Notes under the pieces: generated by a model | The model's database searches: none | Told to the model about the DNA's origin: nothing | Seen by the model: only the letters and a program-made list of their open reading frames with translations | Assembly: GCF_011074885.1 (NCBI RefSeq) | Contig: NC_054690.1 | Span: 1,121,001-1,185,000, forward strand | Origin: Brettanomyces bruxellensis | Lineage: Eukaryota; Ascomycota; Pichiomycetes; Pichiales; Pichiaceae | Direction: 5' to 3' | Length of the DNA stretch: 64,000 bases | In this document: piece after piece, positions 50,521-58,365 of the stretch | Layout of the letters: each line of letters begins with the position of its first letter | Position numbering within the stretch: the first letter of the stretch is position 1 | Made by a program: the position numbers and the translations under genes

Positions 50521-51537
50521 TCATCTTTCCTCTATAAACTTCTTTATGAGGTCGTAGCTGGTCCACTGCACGGCCATGCTAGGCATGATTTTCCACATGT
50601 TGGCCTGCCAACCCTTGTAGAGTCCACGCCAGCCCTCTTTGGCCACAATGGTCTTTAGTGCATCCCAAACGGATGAATACTGAAAGCCCATTTTCCCTCC
50701 CTGGAGAGTAGCAACCTGGAATCTTCGCCGTAGTATATCAAACGGATAAACCAAGGTTTGCGCAATTCCGCCACTCAAACCACCAAGACTGAGTATGATG
50801 AACGGATTCTTCCGATGCTCAAGAGGCACTGCATTCCTCATGTTTTCATATATTGCAAAGTTGAGGCCGGCATAAGGAGCAACGCCAAGAGTTGTGGGTG
50901 CAACTCCACGATAAAGTGCTCTGACTCCACCCTCATGGAGATATATCTCCCGTATGGATCCAAACATGCCAAGAGGACGTATACCTTTCTGGTTTGGAGA
51001 CTCAACATTGAGATTTTTTAATGATCGTGCCGTCTGTATGGAAAGACGCGTTTTAACGAGATCCATGGGATATGTGGCCACCACAGAGGCAAAGCCTGCA
51101 ACAGTTCCGGCAAAAAGCTTGTCTACCGTATTTGTGTGCAGCTTGGAATCCTCAACTGGGTCTTCGGGATGTGAGATATTGTACTTTTTCTGTCTTCTTC
51201 GAGCCAACCACGCTTTCATCTCCTGATAAACACTATACTGAACGGCAGAATATGGGACTATCCTGATGCAGTTGATGCCGTTTCCACGGAAAAGCCCCTT
51301 ATAGCCTTCCTCCTTCCATATTTGGTAAACCGTCCGAAGGGTGCCGCTTGAGTAAGAATTTGTGGTGCCTTGAACTTGATAGAGAACTTTCACCCTCTCT
51401 ATTGGCGAAACGGCGGTCCTCGACAATGCTCCAGCAATGCCACCACACAAAAGTGAAAGCTGCGGTTCACACTGCCAAAAGTTTATTGCCCTTTTTGCGA
51501 TTGTCAGCTTTCGATCATGCACTTCACTCATTTTCAT
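50521..51537 (-). CDS. Mitochondrial carrier, YPR011C type (APS/PAPS carrier)
   Basis: 338 residues from the ATG at 51537 (frame open to 51555, but starting TTG). Three repeats with the carrier signature PxD/ExxK/R: 'SPIERVKVLYQ', 'YPMDLVKTRLS' and 'YPFDILRRRFQ', each followed by a Gly-rich 'EGYKGLFRGNG', 'GGVRALYRGV' or 'EGWRGLYKGWQ' block. The segments 'AGALSRTAVSP', 'NGINCIRIVPYSAVQYSVYQ' and 'VVATYPMDLVKTRLSIQTAR' match YPR011C closely; that protein transports adenosine 5'-phosphosulfate and PAPS across the inner membrane. Related CoA carriers (Leu5) are less similar. Confidence 0.9.
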   Translation of the reverse strand: MKMSEVHDRKLTIAKRAINFWQCEPQLSLLCGGIAGALSRTAVSPIERVKVLYQVQGTTNSYSSGTLRTVYQIWKEEGYKGLFRGNGINCIRIVPYSAVQYSVYQEMKAWLARRRQKKYNISHPEDPVEDSKLHTNTVDKLFAGTVAGFASVVATYPMDLVKTRLSIQTARSLKNLNVESPNQKGIRPLGMFGSIREIYLHEGGVRALYRGVAPTTLGVAPYAGLNFAIYENMRNAVPLEHRKNPFIILSLGGLSGGIAQTLVYPFDILRRRFQVATLQGGKMGFQYSSVWDALKTIVAKEGWRGLYKGWQANMWKIMPSMAVQWTSYDLIKKFIEER

Positions 51538-51647
51538 CCACCTCTTTAATATCAATACCTGCGGTTTTTGGGGCTAGGCTAAGCTCTGGCTAAATAAAAA
51601 AAAAGTAGAATTCAGAAGAGTGCAAAGGAGGAGCAAATACTGGGATA

Positions 51648-51956
51648 ATGGATACAAAATTTATCGGGGAGGGTCAGACATCATCCTTCTTTAAAATATG
51701 CTGTCTCCCCTGTGTGTGCGTAATCTGGATGAGATCGCATCCGGAGAAAACGATGAATAAATCCACCAAGCACAAATCGGCATCGGCTCCTGAGAAACTT
51801 CAGAAGGAGGACAAACTGCAATATCCCCGAAATTTCTCGCTTGAACAATTACTGACTGGGTCGATCGGCTATTGCATCTTGGGACAGCTGAAAAAGAACT
51901 CAAATAAATCGTGGGGTAAAAATAAAAACTCCGCCTGGAATGTTGACCTGCACTGA
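51648..51956 (+). CDS. Small ORF of uncertain status
   Basis: 102 residues from an ATG at 51648, divergent from the YPR011C-type carrier. A Cys-rich hydrophobic stretch 'FFKICCLPCVCVIW' sits near residue 14, then a Lys/Ser-rich part and 'NFSLEQLLTGSIGYCILGQL'. I recognise no family. It is one of the longer open frames in this spacer, but composition alone does not prove it is coding. Confidence 0.3.
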   Translation: MDTKFIGEGQTSSFFKICCLPCVCVIWMRSHPEKTMNKSTKHKSASAPEKLQKEDKLQYPRNFSLEQLLTGSIGYCILGQLKKNSNKSWGKNKNSAWNVDLH

Positions 51957-52931
51957 ACGTGTGTAGGGTCGGCGCCTAATTTCATTGATTTTATCGAATT
52001 TATCGATTTCGTAATAAATAATTCATCTTGAGAAATGGTAACCATTGATTACACAAGGGTAGAAGAAAATCCTGCTATGTAATATTTTAAGCTTGTCATC
52101 ACAGAAATCAGACTTATTTCTGTGCCGTTCTCCTTTGGAAGTAAAAATGTTGGCACTTCAGCAGAACCAATAAAGATAGATATTTGGATGAAAAATTCAG
52201 TCAATTTGTGGTAACGTTTCAAGATGCACTTTACCCACTTTATGTTTAACCGGAATTTGTTGCACTTTAACCACATTATGTTCAACCGGAATTTGTTACA
52301 CTGCTGGTTTATTTGAGAACCTGTCCCCCTCCCTCCTTTGCCCCTGATTTTATAAATGTGTGTCTCGGTTGACAGGGGAGAGGGGTCAAGATATATAGTG
52401 TAGAGATGTAACAGTAGTCTAATTTATTTGGTAACTATTAATTATTATTATTTTTTTTCCCCAGACAATAGTGCTGACCTAGGGCCGGCGATAGTTTTTC
52501 TTTGACAATTTTTTCCCCTCAGACAGGCAGAAACCGGCAAGCATCTCATCTCCTTATTATCGCTACGGCGATCGGGATTCCATAATAGTAAGGTGATAAT
52601 GGAACCAGCAAATCTGCGACGGATGTGTGTCTGAGGTGTACGAGCAGAGTTTATTTAATTTTATCACCACTAGTAACGAAGCTATTCAGTTGAAATAACC
52701 AGAAAGAACCTATTTTTATCAGGAAAAGAAAAGTTACCAGTTTTATTCGGGAGAAGTTATAATAAAGGAGTCGACGAATAAAAAACACGGATAAAGTCGG
52801 TAAAGAAGAGACAAGGTTTGGGAAAGTATTCACAGATCCAAGCACAAATACAAAACACCACCAGTAGCCATTTATCAGACATCGATAGAAGTGCAAACAG
52901 AGACAACAGAGCACGGTCAGATGATATAGAA
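51957..52931. other. Intergenic with a 36-bp tandem duplication
   Basis: No gene seen. Contains the tandem at 52225-52296, a C/T-rich patch near 52323-52345, and the probable promoter of the WD40 gene at 52932. The frame of that gene stays open upstream to a TTG at 52818, so a longer product or an upstream exon cannot be excluded. Confidence 0.5.
52225..52296 (+). repeat. Tandem 36-bp repeat, two copies
   Basis: Copy 1 (52225-52260) and copy 2 (52261-52296) both start TGCACTTTA and end AACCGGAATTTGT; they differ at three positions. Intergenic. Confidence 0.95.
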
Positions 52932-54986
52932 ATGGCTGAAAACAGAATAAGCCGACATTCAAGCGTTTGCATTTCTTCAGCTGCAGACTCTGGTGATATC
53001 AACAATGTGATAAATGAAAGACTGTTATCTAATAATAGGAACAACAGATCAACGGATCGTAATCCGTCTTTCGCCACTGCAAGAACAAATCAAGGGATGT
53101 ACACACATGATTCTGATACGGATGAAGATTATGAGGCTGACCAAAGGAACATTCAGCACTATTACAACAACTCCAATCGGTTGGTACAATTTCATGCACA
53201 TGAAACTTCTCGGGCTGACTCTGGAATCGAGATATGGAGGAGTGAAGGACAGCAAGTATATGATCGCATTAGCATACCAGAATTTGCTTTGGACAGCAGC
53301 TTTTTCGACTTTTTGTATGCGATGTATGAAAATGAAAAGCCATCCAGGTCATCTCGGACCGTAAATCGGGACTTGCCTGTTAGTGCAGACTATGACAACC
53401 AGAGATACACGCTAGTTTGTGAGTGTGAGTATCCTTTCACGGAAGAGTCAACAGACGATGAGGCCGCAGATAACAGAATGATGGAAGAAAATGAACTTGC
53501 ACATAAGGTCGAAGATGATTTCCCAGCAGACTCACAGAAACCCAATCTGATGACTTTGCAAGAAACCGAAAATATCGATACCCAAACCGATGCTCATAAT
53601 ACTTCATCCAAAACACACGATGATTGGACACATAGACAGTCCTCTGCCATTCACGATATGATGTCTGTGATAACCAACTATCAGAGAAGAAGAAGGATTC
53701 TCGAGAAGACCAGCATACGGCGTGGAGGCAGAATAGATACTCGACTTACCAGTGGATTTAACCGGCGGAAAACCGAATTTATGGACAGCCAGGGGCTGAT
53801 ATGGGAAAATAGACAGCAGAGAGCAAGAGTTATCAGAAGTAGAATGCACACCTTTGGCAGCTATACTCACGTTTACGATTCGGTTGCCAGTGCTATGGCT
53901 GATGTGGACTGCTACTTAAATCCCGGCAAATCCAACAACACTATCTTAGCATACAGAGGATTTTACACAAAGCCGGATTTGAAACTTGTACATTTCCAGC
54001 TTCGGAATGTCATGACCAGCTTTAACGAGCGCTCGATATTCTACGCATCAAGCAATCCGACAGATGACTCTGCATTTCTGTCGAAACTAGATGTTACCAC
54101 TGGCCAGGTGGCTCCGGTGTGGGTTAACAAGGATGACCCCTGGAACTCGTTCAAAATATCGACTTTGACTTCAAAGCAGAACAGTTATCTAGCGGCTGGC
54201 TCGTTTGACGGTTCAATCATAACATACGTCCCGGGAACAGACCAAACTTCCAAATTTCAGATATCACAGGGTCGAAATTGCATCATAAACTATATCTGTG
54301 TCTCTGTGGGCCAGACCGAGGGTACAGAATTGGCAATTGCATCAAATGATAAGAAGGTGTGCTTGTTTGATCTACAATCCTGGGAAAAGACCAGAGATAT
54401 GAGCTTCAGCTATCCAATGAACTGCGTAGCACAGAATCCGAGAAATCCAAATATGCTTTTATTGGCGGGTGACTCGACAGAGGCCTTAGTGATAGATAAA
54501 CGAGCGCCAAGCGAAAATTCAGGGCTCAGGCTTCTGAACCACAAGGACTACTCATTTGCATGTGACTGGGGTTCGGATAACTTGCTTGCAACGGGAAACC
54601 AGGACAGTACTGTGCGTATTTATGATGATCGTAACACATCAAAGCCACTACATACCATAAGTGGCTACTATCATGGAGCTGTGCGAAATCTAAAGTTTTC
54701 CGGTTCGGGAGACAGTACATGCAGATATTTAGCATTTGCCGAGTCAATCGATAACGCTTACGTTGTGGATTTGGCATCCGGATTCAAATCGGAAGGTGGT
54801 TCACCGAGATATCAGCATTTGAGCTTTTTTGGAAAGGTTGCCGGGTTAGATTTCAATTTGACAGACGGTGGGTTTAACGAGGATCTCAGTGTGGCGGTGG
54901 CAGATGGCTGCCTGGGGGGAATATATCGGTACAAATTGGATGGCTTTAATTACGAAGGTGGGATGTCGGAGATGACATGGATATGA
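52932..54986 (+). CDS. WD40-repeat protein resembling S. pombe C2A9.03 family
   Basis: 684 residues from the first ATG (52932). About 270 residues of acidic, disordered sequence come first. A conserved section follows ('VYDSVASAMADVDCYLNPGK', 'VHFQLRNVMTSFNERSIFYA'), then WD40-like blades: 'NSYLAAGSFDGSIITYVPG', 'LAIASNDKKVCLFDLQSWE', 'LLATGNQDSTVRIYDDRNTS', and a last blade containing 'FFGKVAGLDFNLTDGG'. The 'HFQLRN' and 'FFG.VAG' segments recall the fungal/plant family represented by SPBC2A9.03. Function is not known to me. It is not the same family as the WDR68-like gene at 35 kb. Confidence 0.75.
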   Translation: MAENRISRHSSVCISSAADSGDINNVINERLLSNNRNNRSTDRNPSFATARTNQGMYTHDSDTDEDYEADQRNIQHYYNNSNRLVQFHAHETSRADSGIEIWRSEGQQVYDRISIPEFALDSSFFDFLYAMYENEKPSRSSRTVNRDLPVSADYDNQRYTLVCECEYPFTEESTDDEAADNRMMEENELAHKVEDDFPADSQKPNLMTLQETENIDTQTDAHNTSSKTHDDWTHRQSSAIHDMMSVITNYQRRRRILEKTSIRRGGRIDTRLTSGFNRRKTEFMDSQGLIWENRQQRARVIRSRMHTFGSYTHVYDSVASAMADVDCYLNPGKSNNTILAYRGFYTKPDLKLVHFQLRNVMTSFNERSIFYASSNPTDDSAFLSKLDVTTGQVAPVWVNKDDPWNSFKISTLTSKQNSYLAAGSFDGSIITYVPGTDQTSKFQISQGRNCIINYICVSVGQTEGTELAIASNDKKVCLFDLQSWEKTRDMSFSYPMNCVAQNPRNPNMLLLAGDSTEALVIDKRAPSENSGLRLLNHKDYSFACDWGSDNLLATGNQDSTVRIYDDRNTSKPLHTISGYYHGAVRNLKFSGSGDSTCRYLAFAESIDNAYVVDLASGFKSEGGSPRYQHLSFFGKVAGLDFNLTDGGFNEDLSVAVADGCLGGIYRYKLDGFNYEGGMSEMTWI

Positions 54987-55145
54987 GAATCAGAAAGTAA
55001 GGGGTGGGAGGAAAAAAGGACGAACACGAAGTGAATACATTTGGTCTTTGTATTGACGTTTGAAATACTTCTTTAAATATGGAAACAAGTAATTGTAATG
55101 GGGAAAATATCAAATCAATTAAATATACACTATTCACATAAATAC

Positions 55146-55370
55146 TTAAGCAACAACCTTACCGCCGGTGATTTCCTTTCCCGTCTTGGCAATAACGGCC
55201 TTGACCTGATCAAAGGTCAACTTTTCATCCGTAACGACATCAACACTTTGATCTTTCAAGGAAATGTCAATATTTTTCACATCATCAAGCTTTTTTAGCA
55301 CTCTGTTAACGGCATTTGAGCATCCGCTGCATGCCATCTTGACATCGAAATGATATTTGTGTTCAGTCAT
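55146..55370 (-). CDS. ATX1: Copper metallochaperone Atx1
   Basis: 74 residues, a single heavy-metal-associated domain with the metal site M12-A-C14-S-G-C17. The Lys residues near the end ('AKTGKEITGGK') match the loop that contacts the P-type ATPase Ccc2. Atx1 carries Cu(I) from the plasma-membrane importer to Ccc2 in the Golgi for multicopper oxidases. Length matches yeast Atx1 (73). It converges with the WD40 gene at about 160 bp. Confidence 0.97.
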   Translation of the reverse strand: MTEHKYHFDVKMACSGCSNAVNRVLKKLDDVKNIDISLKDQSVDVVTDEKLTFDQVKAVIAKTGKEITGGKVVA

Positions 55371-55801
55371 ATTGGGAGGAAATATATGCGATACAATCTG
55401 TGCAATGGTCTGTGCGGTAGAAAGTAGAAATAGAAAAGTGGAATTAAAGTTACCTATGGGGCCGTGGAAAAATGTGAGAGATGAAGCAAATAAAGAACAG
55501 GGTGCATTCTGTGGGTATATAAATACATGTCAAAATAGAACGGGCAGATATTATAGTGAGGTACATATTGGCTGTGATGAGCATATTTTGGACGAATAGG
55601 ACAAAAAAAATAAAAAAAAAAATTAGGACAATAAGAAGATTGCCGGCGATAACGCTCATGCAGAGAAGAAAAAGATTTTCAAGGATGGTCTTAGTAATCG
55701 GCATCGTGCCTCAATTAACTAGTAAGGTACACATATATTACAAATTAATAATCAGATAAGTAGCCTTTGCATTGAGAGTTGCAAATTTGACATCTCGACT
55801 A
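55371..55801. promoter_or_regulatory. Divergent promoter region ATX1 / cyclophilin-like gene
   Basis: 430 bp shared upstream region; contains an A-rich run at about 55602-55622. No other gene seen. Confidence 0.45.
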
Positions 55802-56473
55802 ATGGGTCAATTAAAAAGATGCTTCTTCACATTGGGGGAAAATGGCTCTGAGCCAATTACAGTAGTCTTTAAGCTATTTTGCAGAAGTCTTCCAAAGACA
55901 ACAAGCAACTTCATAGATTTATGTACTGGACGATACGGGGGTGACGAGAGGCATTGCTCGTACAAGAATTCATTAGTGACGAGGATAATTGCGCCAGAAT
56001 ATATTGTTCAACTTGGTAAAATCGACAGACGCTCATCGAAAACAATTTCGGGGCTGGATGAATTGTTAGACAAACAGGAATACGCTGAAAAGGCAGAAAC
56101 TATAAGGGAGAAGGTCAGGCTTAAGCACGGAGGATATTTGTGCGTGATAGCAGGCAAGGATTCGCCGTTTGAATTCTTCATAACACTTACAGACCTTCGA
56201 AAATACAGAAATAACGAACTAAAGGATTATCTTGCCATAGGAGAGCTGGAAAAGCCTTCTGTTGACACACTAAACGACTGGCTACAGCAAAGGGAAGTCG
56301 ACAGGGCTGATAAGCCGGTGAAAGAATGCCGTATAGTGCGGTGTGGCGAACTAGTGCCCAAGGAAAATACGTCAACAAGGAAATTGAATCTGGAGGCCAG
56401 AAAGGACAACAAAAAGAAGGCTTCTGGCCAAAATAAAGACTCTGTCAATGCATACTCGGCGTTGTTCGGCTAG
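55802..56473 (+). CDS. Divergent cyclophilin-fold protein
   Basis: 223 residues from ATG 55802 (the frame is open to a TTG at 55772). The cyclophilin path can be followed: 'VVFKLFCRSLPKTTSNFIDL' (usual 'ELFADVVPKTAENFRAL'), 'CTGRYGG', 'YKNSLVTRIIAPEYIVQLGK' (usual 'YKGSIFHRVIPGFMIQGGD'), 'FEFFITLTDL' (usual 'SQFFITT') and 'YLAIGELEKPSVDTLNDWL'. The catalytic Arg and the Gln of the active site seem kept, but the PGF, GGD and Trp/His positions are changed, so isomerase activity is doubtful. The C-terminal 40 residues are Lys-rich. It could be a spliceosomal (Cwc27-like) cyclophilin; I cannot place it firmly. Confidence 0.7.
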   Translation: MGQLKRCFFTLGENGSEPITVVFKLFCRSLPKTTSNFIDLCTGRYGGDERHCSYKNSLVTRIIAPEYIVQLGKIDRRSSKTISGLDELLDKQEYAEKAETIREKVRLKHGGYLCVIAGKDSPFEFFITLTDLRKYRNNELKDYLAIGELEKPSVDTLNDWLQQREVDRADKPVKECRIVRCGELVPKENTSTRKLNLEARKDNKKKASGQNKDSVNAYSALFG

Positions 56474-58365
56474 ATGAACAACAAAAGATTGAAATAGAAC
56501 TAGATAAATAAAATGTGCGAGGGAACATGACCGGATACTTCATTGATTACTCATTCGTAAGCGGAGATACACCCTCACCCGAGAAGTCAATCTACCACAA
56601 GTCACACAGATTTTTACATCTACTCCAGCTTTCAAAACGAGTCCCATTTGTAGGATCGTGACGCCGAAGAACTTGCGGATGTTGAAGGTAGTAATTCAAA
56701 AGTAGGTAAGAGATGCTAAGTTGGGCGAGCACGGTAAAAATTCTCAAGAAGCAGGGGAAAAAAAAAAGGGGTGCCGAGAAGAATCTCTGGAACTAAAATC
56801 AGAAGAATTTCAGGGTTGGGATAACCGTAAATAGTACCGGGGAGACTTTCTTGGCATACCGAACAAACCGCGTAACCGCGTAATGACCGAGAGTGGAATA
56901 TTATATTAGGTACATACAGGCTGTAAGAACAATAAAAATAGAAGAAACTTGTAGATTTAGCTACACATAATAGGTTGGAGGTATGAAAAAAAAGGCAAGT
57001 GGCACATCTTAGCATTAAAGGCCCAATTATGGAACTTCTGGCAATTGGTCAATCAGCATTGTGCCAGCGAACAATGCCGACAATCCTAGACCGGATAGAA
57101 AGTCACCTCGGAAGAAGAGGTGGGATATTTAGGTATAAGGAAGCCATGCCTTTTTATTTTGCTTAGTTTACTTATTCATTGCATTGGACATAAGCAGCAG
57201 TTCGGATAGAAACGAGCGAAAAAAGGAAACAAATGATACGCAATTCGTAGTTTTGCATACAATACCAAGGAAAATCCGTTTCTCCAACAGTCCAGTCCAC
57301 CCTAGAACGAATATGAGAAACTGCTATGAAAAAGAGAATCATACGCAGACAGGCTTATGCTAAGCCAGGAAAAAAAAAGCTACCATAAGCTAACTCCAGA
57401 AACTCGGTGAATTTTTTTTGCATTGATGTCGGATTTAAACAAAGACCACGGCAATTTTCTACTTCCATCAAAAATCTATTTTTGTAACTGGCTTGTAAAT
57501 TCTCAGATACTAATGCTTCCTCCACTCCAGCAAGTTGTGCATATTTGTCACTCCTGGATTTATGCACTACCTAAAATTTTTTTCATCCGGAAGGTTCACA
57601 AAGGCTAGCATTACCATATGGCTTTACTTCAGCCTCGAAAATTGGCATTCGATGACTGTTTGGCTTAGACGTTATGGGCAACGTAAGTCGTTTCATGCGT
57701 AGAGGCTTTTCGTTCAATGGGGTAATTCTGGTATTTGGGGGCGGGCTATTCGTTTAGTGCGAATTTCCAGCTTGTTCCGACCCTTGAATGTAGGACAATA
57801 ATACTGATTTTTTTTACATTTTACATTTTTTTTTATTTTTATTTCCATTTTATTTTATTTTATTTTTTTTTCAGTCTAGCTTCATTTTTATTTATTTATT
57901 TATTTTTATTTTTTTCCAATTCCTCAACTTATTCATAACTGGAGCACTTGTGCCGTGACGGAACGCAGCTGGAGAGCACCAAACATTTCAAAGGTTTTTA
58001 TTGTGCTTTGAGGTTTGTTCATCGCTTTTCAAGTATCGTCGACATTTTGCAAGCGGGAGTTTGTTTGTTTGCAAGAACCATTTTCATTGTACACGCGGCA
58101 GGTTGCTGATACATCTTGAGTTGTGTGTATGGCTTTGTGAGGATAAGCTTTGATTTTTTTTTTACCTGTGGATTTTTTTTTCACGGGTTTTGTGAACTAG
58201 GGCAACTTCGAACAGATTCAGAGACATCGGAGCAGCTTTATACAGAAAGAGGCAAGGAAGGAGAATCAGCGCATAGTAAAGCATTTCGGTGATATATCGG
58301 AGAGCATTTTTTTTTAGTATTGCTATAGTCAACATTTCATTTTGGTCTGAAATATATATATAGCG
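56474..58365. other. 1.9-kb gene-free region upstream of the PAM1/SVL3-like gene
   Basis: No gene supported. T-rich low complexity at 57808-57917 and further T-runs (58155-58180, 58308-58315) before the start at 58366. Such a long 5' region may mean a long leader or several upstream regulatory sites. Confidence 0.45.
57808..57917 (+). repeat. T-rich low-complexity tract (TTTTATTT type)
   Basis: About 110 bp of T-runs separated by single A or C, with TTTATTTATTTATTTTTATT units. Confidence 0.85.
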
